The notes beneath the pieces were generated by a model that was not told the DNA's origin, did no database searches, and saw only the letters and a list, made by a program, of their open reading frames with translations. The position numbers and the translations under genes were made by a program. A stretch of DNA of 64,000 nt, from NCBI RefSeq assembly GCF_027921745.1, contig NC_079238.1, forward strand, positions 1,984,001 to 2,048,000, written 5' to 3'. Shown piece after piece: positions 1 through 9,674 of this stretch. This DNA comes from Schizosaccharomyces osmophilus. Lineage: Eukaryota > Ascomycota > Schizosaccharomycetes > Schizosaccharomycetales > Schizosaccharomycetaceae. Numbering within the stretch: position 1 is the first letter of the stretch; each line of letters begins with the position of its first letter.

Positions 1-811
1 GCTTTTAAAGACAATGAAGTAAAGGAACCCTTTTAGTCAGATTAAACAAAGGCCAAAGTCAAAGTAAAACACGTAAACACGTTCTTAAGTTAAATAATTG
101 AATAAAACAAGTCCTGACAATTCACAACTTTGTAGACTTGATGTTGGGAATTGGCAGTATGAGAGATTCCAGTCGAATGTCTACCTCACCATTATCGAAT
201 ATTAGTATTATATAAGTATATTGCTAATTAGGTGCCACTCTACCATACAAAGCAATTTTTTTTTTTTTTTAATTTACAAATAGGATTCCTTTTTTATAAA
301 AAAATTTCTTCCTCCATTTGTTTTTCTGATGATCGTTTACCGGCCGTTTTCCTTCCTTTTGGAGAGATGTTAAATGACTTTCGTGAGCCGAATCTCCACT
401 GTCGAATAGACCAAAGCAGCTAAAGTAGTATGGACCTAAAAAAATTATAAAAGACAATGCAAAATTTCGAAGCAACTTCTTAAAGAAGGCCCTTCGACCT
501 TCACCCTAAGGGCCATTTGCCAATGCAAGCACGTAGCCGATTCAAACCATCAATGCCATCCGTTGCTTATTAGAAGTACACTAATTAAGAAAATAAGTTT
601 TTCACTTGATCGTCTCAATACTCTTCCTAATGATGTTTTTTGTTTTTCACCTTCTTGTTTACACATTATTTTGTCATAGATGTTACTTGAGAAAAGTAGC
701 AGTTAAAGTAGCATTGCGATGAGGATGTAAGGTTACTTTCTACTACCATACATTGTAAACAGGGCACTCGATTCTTGATTACATATCAATTCTAGTTGTC
801 TTTGAGCTATA
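1..811. other. Gene-free left edge, upstream flank of ivn1
   Basis: No convincing coding region on either strand. The short open frames here start with non-ATG codons or have no recognisable content. The stretch is AT-rich with a T-run near 250-270. Two forkhead-type GTAAACA cores lie near 74 and 755. It probably contains the 3' end of an off-window gene and the ivn1 promoter. Confidence 0.5.
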
Positions 812-2094
812 ATGAGTAGCAGCTCAACCGTTACGAAAAAAAAGGGCACGAAGCTAAAGCGGCCGTATGTAAATTAACGATTTTGCGGAATGACAAGTTA
901 ACATCATTGGATTAGTGATAAATCGCGTTTCGTACAGCAGACTCTTCCTGCTTGGCAATTTATCTTTACGCCATGGTCTGTTCTTCCTTTGCTATTTGTA
1001 TTGGGGGTCATATTTGCTCCTCTGGGTGGAGCAATGTACGTAGCTAGTCAACGGGTATGTTTTGTTATAAAATTCACGCTTGAAAGTAATGTGCATCTTA
1101 AAAGTACAGTACAAGTATTTTGTGGATTTCATTTACGATTACCGAGTTCCTTTTTGTTTAACAACATTGCTAGGTACGAGAAGTAAGGCTTGACTATACG
1201 AATTGCTTAAATGCTGGTACTACTTTTACGGACGTACCTGAAAAGAATATTGTGTATCAAATGAGTGAATATAATAATGTGTCTGCTAAATGGAAGTCAG
1301 AAAATGATCATTGCTATATACGTTTTAAAATCCCAGAAAAATTGGGTGCTCCATTGTATTCCTTTTATCGCTTGACAAATTTCTATCAGAACCATCGTCG
1401 GTATACTGCAAGCGTTGATGTTCTTCAGCTCCGTGGTGAAGCAAGGACAGCGGAAGAGATTGAAGTAGGCGAATGTAGCCCATTAACTCTTAATGAAAAC
1501 AGAAAACCATATTATCCTTGTGGTTTAATAGCCAATTCATTATTTAATGATACTTTTTCATCGCTCATTCGCTACGATTCGTGGGATAGCACGAATTTGT
1601 TGGATGTTTACCAAATGACTTCAAACGGAACAGCCTGGCCGGAGGATAAAGAGCGTTATATGAAGACCAGCTACAACGCTTCCGACGTTGTCCCGCCTCC
1701 AAATTGGTCCCAGAAATATCCTGATGGATACAACGACGAAAATTTCCCTGATATATCCGCCTGGGATGAATTGCAGGTATGGATGAGAATAGCAGCTCTT
1801 CCGACTTTTAGTAAGCTTTCAAAGAAAAATTCCACGGAAGAATTGGAACCTGGTATTTATGAAGTTGATATAGGTTACAATTTCCCTGTAACCGAATTCG
1901 GAGGCACCAAGTCCTTTATGCTTTCTACAACTACCGCCATAGGTGGTAAGAACTACTTCTTAGGGATCATGTATATGGTAATTGCTGGCCTAAACATTGC
2001 CAGTGGTATAGTTTTGAGTATTGCATGTCTAATTAAACGACGACGCGTGGGAGATCCACGATATTTATCTTGGAACAAAGAGAAAACTACGTGA
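812..2094 (+). CDS. ivn1: CDC50/Lem3 family P4-ATPase (flippase) subunit
   Basis: Three exons: 812-864, 916-1054 and 1174-2094, giving about 370 residues. The first junction restores the family motif FVQQTLPAWQ, and the second restores VREVRLDYTNC; both introns begin GTATGT and end TAG. A transmembrane segment follows LPAWQ (about residues 33-58) and a second lies near the C-terminus (NYFLGIMYMVIAGLNIASG). Between them is a lumenal ectodomain with several Asn-X-Ser/Thr sites and conserved cysteines. Family members are obligate partners of P4-type lipid flippases, needed for ER exit and activity of the pump. The symbol follows S. pombe Ivn1, which I recall lying beside sws1 as here. The gene converges with sws1. 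Which of the P4-ATPases it serves cannot be told from the sequence. Confidence 0.92.
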
Positions 2095-2402
2095 CGGGTA
2101 TATAATGTTCAAGTTTGATCTTGCTGTTTATTCATCACTTGTGCTAAAATGTGCTTTAAGGATTATATTATGAACGAGTAATGTCTTCTTTGAAATTGAT
2201 ATGCGTGTTTAACTCTTTCTTTTGTTGTAAAATAGATCTTCTATTCGTCTTCCTTGGACTTATACCTTTGTAAACCTATCCATATATACATACATAAATA
2301 CAATATGTATATATACTAATGAAATTTCGAAACGAATAAATGCGTGTGCAAGAAAATTATATGTTAGCAAATAAAATAAATGTTGGTCATTTTCTTTTTA
2401 TT
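2095..2402. other. Convergent 3' region between ivn1 and sws1
   Basis: Short AT-rich spacer between two genes that end towards each other. It holds ATATAC repeats (about 2281-2315) and AATAAA-like strings (about 2335 and 2371). No gene is seen. Confidence 0.5.
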
Positions 2403-3020
2403 TCACAGAATACCTTGACAAGTTGCATAAAGACTGGCCGCTAGAAGATGTGCACAGTACGGAGGATGCTGTGATACACATTCACCTCCCCAGCGATCCC
2501 ATTTTTTATGATACTTTTCTTGGGAAAATGTATGGAGATTTTTGAAGGCATTATATATGAACTGTGGACAGTTACAATGCCATATATGTAAGTTCAAATG
2601 AACGACTTTGCCAGATTCAAGGGTGCATTCCCAAAGATGGTATGATGGATCCTTCGGGTATAAAACATTCGAATCCATCAGGGCCATAGCTGAGTCCCAG
2701 ATATTGTGAAGAAGGAAACTAAGGCCAAGCCATATATCACCTATGGAGGAATCAGAAAGCAGGAGCTCGTTTAGGCGCAATTCTCGTGACTCCTTAATAG
2801 CATCTACTTTTGCAATATTGATTTTTTCTTCTAGAGTTGAAATGAGATCACTCAGAATAGATCGAATATTCGTAGACGACTTTTTTAACGTACTGTCATT
2901 ATTGAATATTACCAGGTCACCTTCCGTTTTCTCTTTAACAGACTGTGACGACGAGAGTGGGATCTCTTGATCATTCTGGTTTTCTTCTTTAGTGTACTGA
3001 ATTTCTGTTTCTTTTTCCAT
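2403..3020 (-). CDS. sws1: SWIM-domain protein Sws1 (Shu-complex-type recombination factor)
   Basis: Single exon, 205 residues, close to the length I recall for S. pombe Sws1. The C-terminal half carries the SWIM zinc-binding pattern: Cys149-x-Cys151 (HCNCPQF) followed about 40 residues later by Cys189-x-His191 (YCAHLL). The N-terminal 60 residues are acidic, polar and probably disordered. In S. pombe, Sws1 works with the Rad51 paralogues Rdl1 and Rlp1 in a Shu-like complex that promotes Rad51-dependent recombination and counteracts the Srs2 anti-recombinase. That role is family knowledge. The sequence itself shows the SWIM zinc ligands. Divergent from rsp1, convergent with ivn1. Confidence 0.88.
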   Translation of the reverse strand: MEKETEIQYTKEENQNDQEIPLSSSQSVKEKTEGDLVIFNNDSTLKKSSTNIRSILSDLISTLEEKINIAKVDAIKESRELRLNELLLSDSSIGDIWLGLSFLLHNIWDSAMALMDSNVLYPKDPSYHLWECTLESGKVVHLNLHIWHCNCPQFIYNAFKNLHTFSQEKYHKKWDRWGGECVSQHPPYCAHLLAASLYATCQGIL

Positions 3021-3564
3021 CTAGACGATCGGAGTATCTAACTTATTCGAGACAAATCTTAACGTTTCTTTAAATAAATTGCCATCCAAATTCTTCATTC
3101 AGTGTAAGATTCAGTATCCTGCAAATTTCCTAAAGCCCAATTCATCACCTTCTTTATAAGTGCTTTTCAATGGATATCTAGAAAGCTATTTACCATATTC
3201 ATTTAGTACCTTAATTTTCAAATTTGTAAGGTGCTTTATAAAGCCTAGAAAACGTAAAGATACCAATTCTTATATCTTTAGACTTCAGACATTCAATAGT
3301 GTTGTTTTTAGTTTTCCCAGGTCACTCGACCATACTTAAGAAAGTGAACCGTAGAGGATTGACATCTAAACTCCTTTCATGTCGCATTTATAAACGATCA
3401 TTTTATAAGCTTTATCCTTCTCAAACCTGAATTTATTTGTTGGTCGTGAACATACTACTTTTGGTTCTTCACGTCGTTGTCATCTATAAAACAAGCTTTA
3501 GAAACGAGTTTGTAGGAGCTTTGATAAAGAACTTGTCTTTTATACACTAGTACATAAACCGGAC
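3021..3564. other. Divergent promoter region of sws1 and rsp1
   Basis: 544 bases between two ATGs facing away from each other. AT-rich, no open frame worth calling. It must contain both promoters and leaders. I see no known binding site that I would assert. Confidence 0.5.
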
Positions 3565-5004
3565 ATGACGAGGCCTGCGTTCTCAGAAGAATTCGTCGAC
3601 TATTACGATGTGTTAGGAATCGAAAGTACTAGTGATTATGTCCAAATCCGTCAACAATATCTAAAATTAGTTTTGCGTTTCCATCCTGACAGAAATCCAG
3701 GCCGAGAGCAAGATGTGATTCCACATTTTCAGTTGATCCAAAGGGCACATGAAGTTTTGCGAGATGGAAAGCTGCGGGAATTATATGATCAAAAACGTCT
3801 ATTAGAATTCGGAAGGTTGGACGGGCTGTCTCGATTTCGCCCAAAAAAAACAGACTATACTTCTCCAAATCGTAAGGGCCCCAATGTAACCTCAAAAGTG
3901 AGCACAAAAGTTTCAGAATACTTTTCTAGAAACAAAAAGAAGGGCGATTTAGGTAATGAACAAGCACATGGATCTCCTTACCGTCCTTTTTCGTCTGCTG
4001 AACGGCAGAGATATTCATCGTCGTATTCGACGAGGAGTCCCATCTCTAGCCCAATTCCAGTAATAAGCCATGAAGATCAGAAAGGATTATATTCCTCCTC
4101 CAACAACAACTCCCATGAGCGGAATCCAGCAAACAATGCAAATGTTAATAACCGATTTCAACCTCTCTCCAAGTTTGAAGCAAAGCTGTATTTAGAATCT
4201 TTACGAGAAAAACGACGTTCCTTTAGCTCAACTCCTAAATCTGATAACACCTCTTATACCCGTTCTCCTACTTCTACTTCAAGTCCTCATTCAGTGTTTA
4301 CACATTCTAACCAAGAAAAACCTTCATTACACCAAGAACCTCCCCAAAGTCCAGAGTCATTTTCAATTTCACTCAATTCTCTTTCTCCATCTCCTCGTTT
4401 ACCTCAGCATTATAAACGGGATCTCCGTCACCATCGTCCGACTTCCATAGCGACCGATTTTCGCTCGATTTCAAGCTATAATCCTGATCACATAGCTTTT
4501 GGGAAAATAGAAGAAATTCAAGATGACTCTTTACAACCCCCCAATTCCGCTAATTCTGTTTCCTCATCAACCGAATACCATAATGAGCTTCAAAAAGTTT
4601 TGCGCTCTTTAGAAAGAGAAGAAGAATTTGAAGATGAGATAACTCAATTGCTTCCAAATCCACCAAGCTTCCCTCAAATTAAAGCTCCAGTTCCTCCTCT
4701 GTTACCCACGGACATTTCAAATGAAACCATTGATAAGTACTTTCATGACTTTGAAGTATACCAGAAAAAATGGTCTTCTTACTCTTTGATATATACTCAG
4801 TTTTTATTTCATTGGCAAATATTCAAAAATAAATGCTTTCAACTGGACCTCATGAATACTCCAGGACATACTAGACTCTTGCATAACTGGCAGGAGGGAA
4901 CTCAAAACACTCGGGAATTTTTATCTTTTGAAGAAATGCATTACACAGCTATTTCTGATCTAATGTCCTTCAAAGAATCTTTATTCTCGTCCCTCAACCT
5001 TTAG
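3565..5004 (+). CDS. rsp1: J-domain protein Rsp1 (equatorial MTOC disassembly)
   Basis: Single exon, 479 residues. An N-terminal J domain spans roughly residues 12-78, beginning DYYDVLGIESTSDY and carrying the invariant His-Pro-Asp at 40-42 (RFHPDRNPG) that stimulates Hsp70 ATPase. The rest is a long Ser/Pro/Asn-rich region (about residues 95-310), probably disordered and phosphorylated, then an acidic segment with a helical C-terminal part (about 365-479). S. pombe Rsp1 is a J-protein that acts on cytoplasmic and equatorial microtubule-organising centres, helping their disassembly with Hsp70 Ssa1; the name is random septum position. The assignment rests on the J-domain architecture, the length and the position between sws1 and the uS15m gene. 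Confidence 0.85.
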   Translation: MTRPAFSEEFVDYYDVLGIESTSDYVQIRQQYLKLVLRFHPDRNPGREQDVIPHFQLIQRAHEVLRDGKLRELYDQKRLLEFGRLDGLSRFRPKKTDYTSPNRKGPNVTSKVSTKVSEYFSRNKKKGDLGNEQAHGSPYRPFSSAERQRYSSSYSTRSPISSPIPVISHEDQKGLYSSSNNNSHERNPANNANVNNRFQPLSKFEAKLYLESLREKRRSFSSTPKSDNTSYTRSPTSTSSPHSVFTHSNQEKPSLHQEPPQSPESFSISLNSLSPSPRLPQHYKRDLRHHRPTSIATDFRSISSYNPDHIAFGKIEEIQDDSLQPPNSANSVSSSTEYHNELQKVLRSLEREEEFEDEITQLLPNPPSFPQIKAPVPPLLPTDISNETIDKYFHDFEVYQKKWSSYSLIYTQFLFHWQIFKNKCFQLDLMNTPGHTRLLHNWQEGTQNTREFLSFEEMHYTAISDLMSFKESLFSSLNL

Positions 5005-5251
5005 TCTATACCCAAGTTTTAGCATAGTTTATGTTTATTTATTTATCTTTATCTCATTTTTCTATTAAGTCAAGTAAATTCGTAACTTGATTAGTCTCAT
5101 AACGGTTAAATAAAAATCTGTTCTTCTCTCCATTTGCTTCCTGGCGACACCTACCTCCACACACCAACCAAGCATTGGAAGGAAGGCATGAATTCTAAGA
5201 TCCTTCGTTTTTATTACTAGAAAAACTATTATACTAAAAAAGTAGATAAAA

Positions 5252-6136
5252 ATGAGGTTATCGATTCGACAGTTGTACCGACCTGGCTTTTTATGCGGCC
5301 AAAGTCAAGGGCTTTTTGGATCCAACTTCCTGTCCAATTTCCACACAAGTTCTGTAGCTTATGGTCTAAAAAAACAAAAGGCTAGTCGCCGAAGGAAGAT
5401 GAATGTAGAGCGTCAAAACGAACTGCATAAGAAACGCATAGCTAACCAGGGAGATTTTGTAACGGGTAATTCTACTGATTGGACTAATCAGTTAATTCGC
5501 TCAAAACAATTCTTTCAAAATCAGCTACAAAAAAAATCTACATCTCTCACTCCCCTCAAATTTCCTATTCCCATGGTTGAAGTCGACAACATTTTGCAAA
5601 AATTTGACGAACTCAATGTGTCCACGTTAAAGGAAGCTCGCGAATTCCTAAAGATAGATGATTTTGCCGCCCCGGGATCTACTGACAACGTATTTGAGTC
5701 TTTGCGTGACTTGGATGAAGCCCCAGGTGCTGCTGAATATTTTCAAAAATTAGCACAAGAACTCAGTAATATGTCTCAGATCAATGACTCTAGAAAAGAG
5801 AGTATTCGAAGGATTTTCAGTCTTTCGAATTCAAATGCTAAATTGGCTGAAGCAAATAATAAACGTACTGCTATTGAATATTTCGCAAAGACCGACAATG
5901 ACACAGGAAGCCCGGAAGTTCAAGCAGCAGCCTTTACGAGCCAAATTTTAGCCTTAAAAGATCATTGTAATCGAAACCACAAGGATCAAACGGCTAAGCG
6001 GAAATTTCGCTTTTACGTTCATCAAAGGCAAAAGATGCTCAAGTACTTACGATTGAAAAACTTCGAACGTTATATGTCTTGCATTGACAACTTGGGACTT
6101 ACAGACGATGCTGTTTTAAGGGAGATTACCATGTGA
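5252..6136 (+). CDS. mrps28: Mitochondrial ribosomal protein uS15m (Mrps28-like)
   Basis: Single exon, 294 residues. The N-terminus is basic with hydroxylated residues and few acids (MRLSIRQLYRPGF), typical of a mitochondrial targeting signal. The C-terminal 90 residues are a clear S15 domain: the helix TDNDTGSPEVQAAAFTSQI, then NHKDQTAKRKFRFYVHQRQK and the terminal helix. S15 binds the 16S/15S rRNA central domain and nucleates small-subunit platform assembly. The long middle part (residues about 40-200) is a fungal mitochondrial extension without a recognised fold. The symbol is borrowed from the S. cerevisiae orthologue MRPS28. Downstream cog8 converges on it with about 200 bases between stops. 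Confidence 0.88.
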   Translation: MRLSIRQLYRPGFLCGQSQGLFGSNFLSNFHTSSVAYGLKKQKASRRRKMNVERQNELHKKRIANQGDFVTGNSTDWTNQLIRSKQFFQNQLQKKSTSLTPLKFPIPMVEVDNILQKFDELNVSTLKEAREFLKIDDFAAPGSTDNVFESLRDLDEAPGAAEYFQKLAQELSNMSQINDSRKESIRRIFSLSNSNAKLAEANNKRTAIEYFAKTDNDTGSPEVQAAAFTSQILALKDHCNRNHKDQTAKRKFRFYVHQRQKMLKYLRLKNFERYMSCIDNLGLTDDAVLREITM

Positions 6137-6337
6137 TGAACATAAACCTATGTTTTCAACGTAACATATTCGGGCCTGCTATTTATCCCTTTCTCGTTAT
6201 TTAGTTTTTACCCATCATCTTTTTTGAAAGGGAGATTCAATAATCTTCGCCTGAAAATATGTAAATTTATTAACAACGCATAAATAATCATGACTAGTCT
6301 ATAACAAGAAAATGTTTGGTAAAAGAAAGTAGCAAAA

Positions 6338-7483
6338 CTAAAGTGGTTTCTCTTCAGCTTGTGATATCAGCATATTAAGCCATTCCTTTCCGAGAATTTT
6401 ATAAAGATGAATGGTCATATCGGTTCCCACTTTAGTTAAACTTTGGTTGCAATAATACAACTGTAAGAGTAGAGAAGAACGAGCCGTGGTTTCATGAATT
6501 CTAGGAAAAAAAATTTCCAAAACATAACAAATCTCTTTCACTATTTTATTCACAAAAAGAGAAAGGATGTTTTGACTAAAGCTTTGCAGGCTCTCACGAT
6601 CCAGCCCGGGAAGAGCAGATGTCTCATTAGAAGGAAGGTTAGCACCGTCAATAGTAGAGCTTACTGGATCCGTATACAAGGTGGTAGACTCATAAAATAC
6701 GCTTTGGTATTGGAATAGCAAAGAGAAAGCACGATCACGAATGACTTGTAGATATCTCTTCAAGTAAAGTTCTGGATTATTATAATCCAGCAAGGGAATT
6801 AAGTTCTTTAAACTCGTCTGCAGCTGCTGCCAAGCGTTAAAGAGAAAAATATATTTGATTTCCGCCTCAGAAAGCTTGCTAGTTACACGAAGATACGTTA
6901 CTATCTTGATAAGGGTATATTGCTTTAGGGGCTTTTGAAGCTGTAGCAAGAATTTTGCGGATAACTTTTCAGATAATGTCTCAACTTGATATACCAAATC
7001 CTGTATGACTGCATTTGAACCAAACCTATCTCGTAAACGGTAAGCGAGCCCTTGAAATTCTAAAGCTTCTGAGAAATACTCTTTATGAATACAAGAATCC
7101 ATCAACTCAGGAATTTTCAGAATACTTGAGACCTGGTGCTGCATCCGATGCATAAGTAAGGCTTGCTGATGATGTACTGAAATCGACGACAAAAAGTCTT
7201 GATTTTGAGAGGCGATATTATGCAGCACATCTTTTTTACCATAAATATTCACCGAAATTTCCTGAGTATTGCTCAGCAACGCCTTGGTAGCAGCTTGACT
7301 TTCTGCTAATTCAACCAGTGTTTTATAATTGGACTGCAGATAAGAAAGCTTTTCTTGATCCAGAGTCTCAGCCTTTCTTTTCAATTGTTCTTTTTCAGTT
7401 TTAATGTCTCTAAACGGACGACCTATGAGTTCTTGCAAATAGGATTCAGTATGAGAAGCACGGTACTTTTCAGTTTGAGCCAT
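6338..7483 (-). CDS. cog8: Conserved oligomeric Golgi complex subunit 8
   Basis: 381 residues from the ATG at 7483 (MAQTEKYRASHTESYLQEL). The frame stays open a further 18 codons upstream but without an ATG. Family landmarks of Cog8 are readable: SYLQEL near the N-terminus, SNYKTLVELAESQ, then the segment KIPELMDSCIHKEYFSEALE that matches the well conserved 'IPQLMDTCVRN.YYEEALEL' region, followed by helical repeats. The protein belongs to lobe B of the COG tethering complex, which holds retrograde intra-Golgi vesicles. No membrane segment is seen. It is shorter than the human subunit, as usual in yeasts. Divergent from his3. An upstream non-coding or alternative first exon cannot be excluded. 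Confidence 0.87.
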   Translation of the reverse strand: MAQTEKYRASHTESYLQELIGRPFRDIKTEKEQLKRKAETLDQEKLSYLQSNYKTLVELAESQAATKALLSNTQEISVNIYGKKDVLHNIASQNQDFLSSISVHHQQALLMHRMQHQVSSILKIPELMDSCIHKEYFSEALEFQGLAYRLRDRFGSNAVIQDLVYQVETLSEKLSAKFLLQLQKPLKQYTLIKIVTYLRVTSKLSEAEIKYIFLFNAWQQLQTSLKNLIPLLDYNNPELYLKRYLQVIRDRAFSLLFQYQSVFYESTTLYTDPVSSTIDGANLPSNETSALPGLDRESLQSFSQNILSLFVNKIVKEICYVLEIFFPRIHETTARSSLLLQLYYCNQSLTKVGTDMTIHLYKILGKEWLNMLISQAEEKPL

Positions 7484-8025
7484 TCTCGTTTGCTTAAAGC
7501 GTAAAGAAGGTAACGGATGCTTGTATAACCTATCCAAAAGAAAATTCAGCTTACAAGTTTGCTGAGATTGTTACAGCAAGCGCCTGTTGAGAAGGGACTA
7601 ATGCTACTTCCTTTGATTATAATAAGTGCCTAGAGCACACAAAAGTATGTATTGTAAATGTGAAAACAACTTGCAATAACCAATTTAATGTTCAACAATA
7701 ACAAGAGTAACTACAGGTTAACCGTGGCAGCTAGAGCATATAACAAGTGTATGGTAGAATAAAGCCAACTACGGTAGTATGCTTTTAATAAACTATCATG
7801 TAGTAATGTATACACAACACATGCCTTTAATAAGTTTTTGCACATATTCTGCAAAAAATGTTATGTAAAATAATCTTAATATGTAAGAGCATATATATGC
7901 TTCTTAATAGATTTCGTTAAACTGGTGCTTGAAGTCCCTGGTGGACTTCACTATCTGTTATTGAAGTGGAAAACGGGGACATAGGAACATGATGCCTTCT
8001 TTACCAAACTTCTCAGGTTTCAATT
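7484..8025. other. Divergent promoter region of cog8 and his3
   Basis: 542 bases, AT-rich, no gene. The one distinct element is a perfect palindrome at 7930-7950, listed separately. Confidence 0.5.
7930..7950. promoter_or_regulatory. Palindrome in the his3 promoter
   Basis: TGAAGTCC, five bases, GGACTTCA: perfect 8-bp inverted arms, 76 bases before the his3 ATG. The symmetry suggests a site for a dimeric regulator or a short hairpin in the leader. The identity of any binder is not known to me. Confidence 0.35.
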
Positions 8026-9436
8026 ATGTTTGATTTAAATACCTGTATTCGTAAAAACATTTTGGACTTACAGCCTTATCGCTGTGCTAGAGAGTAAGTA
8101 TTGTTGTAGATGAGGTTTGGTCGCGTTTGACTAACCTGTTTAGTGACTTTTCAGAGTAAGTAATTAGCAGGCCTTCATGTTTTAGGCTCAACTGATTTTT
8201 GTGTGAAACAATGTGGTGGCTATTTTATTCCTATCGAATTTTGCTGCTTTGTAAGAGCCGTAGATTGGCTCAATTGATTCATTGTATAAGAATCAAGCTA
8301 ACAAGCACATCAGAGGTATTCTTTTAGATGCTAATGAATGCTCTTTCGGTTCAGTTCTCAACGATGCTGGCGTTGAGTATAATCGATATCCCGACCCTAG
8401 ACAGAATGAAATCAAACAAAGGTTTTGTGAATTAAGGAATAAGGAGCATCCTTATGCGAAACCGTTAAAGCCCGAAAATATGGTCGTTGGTGTTGGCAGT
8501 GATGAGATTATTGATTCCTTGATCCGCATTTCTTGCATTCCTGGTAAAGACAAAATTTTGGCTTGCCCTCCTTCATACGGCATGTATCCTGTCTCTGCTA
8601 AGGTCAATGACATTCAGGTCGTCAATGTTTTGCTTAAACCCGATTTTGATTTGGATATCGACGCAGTCTACGATACCCTTTCTAAGGACAACTCTATCAA
8701 GGTGGTTTTTGCTTGCTCTCCCGGTAATCCCACGGCTAAAACTCTCAACCTTAACAGCATTAAAAAGCTATTGGCTCATCCAACTTGGAACGGTATCATT
8801 GTTATGGACGAAGCCTATATTGATTTCGCTTCTCCTGAAAAGACTGCCGTTTCTCTAGTCAATGATTACCCCAACTTAGCAGTCTGTCAAACTCTCTCTA
8901 AGTCTTTTGGTCTCGCTGGTATTCGGTAGGTTGCGATTATATATATGCTTTTTTTGGTACTAACATTGTCTAGCATTGGATTTTGCCTAACCAGTCCTGA
9001 AATTGCAACAATCATGAACTCGTTAAAAGCCCCATATAATATCAGTGAACCAACTTCTCGTTTGGCTATTAAGGCTTTGTCTCCCGAATCTGTTTCCAAA
9101 ATGTATGAGCATCGTGATAGAGCTCTTGCTCAACGCGACCGACTTTGTAAAGAAGTCACTGCTATCCCCGGTGTAGGCAAAATCATTGGTGGCTTCGATG
9201 CAAATTTCATACTCGTTCAAGTTTTGTCTAACCCCGTGAATGGTGTTCCTAGCAATGAGGTTGCGAAGTTCGTTTATTTGAAAATGGCTACCGATTACAA
9301 GATCGTCGTCCGTTTTCGTGGTAATGAACCCATGTGTGAGGGTTCATTGCGTATGACCATCGGCACTGAAAGTGAAGTGTCAGCTTTACTCAGAACTTTC
9401 AGGCATACATTGGAGGAGTATTATGCAAAAAACTGA
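8026..9436 (+). CDS. his3: Histidinol-phosphate (imidazole acetol-phosphate) aminotransferase
   Basis: Four exons: 8026-8093, a 12-nt microexon 8144-8155, 8314-8925 and 8974-9436; total 384 residues. The joined protein starts MFDLNTCIRKNILDLQPYRC and runs through ARDDFSEGILLDANE, the family's substrate-arm segment, which is restored only if the microexon is used. Other landmarks are RYPDPRQ, GVGSDEIIDSLIR, SPGNPT, DEAYIDF, the PLP-lysine motif TLSKSFGLAGIR and VVRFRGNE. It is a fold-type I PLP enzyme converting imidazole-acetol phosphate and glutamate to histidinol phosphate in histidine synthesis. Introns: 8094-8143, with branch GACTAACC; 8156-8313, with branch GCTAACA just before its CAG; and 8926-8973, with GTAGGT donor and branch TACTAAC. 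Convergent with alg2. Confidence 0.95.
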
Positions 9437-9674
9437 ATATTCTTTGAATTTTGAACTTTTCTCCTATAGTTAGTTTGGCTATGAATTTTCAAGTTATGTA
9501 CGTTGAAGTGCTCTTACAATATTTAGATTTAGAATCCTTTTTTGTGACTTTAGTTTAGGAAGGAAATTAGAATTAATTTTCATTGTTGTTTTATATCTTA
9601 GTACCTTAGCAGAAAGGATATGTTTGCTAATCGAAAAAGGAACGAAGACGAATTACAAATAATAAATTAAAAAA

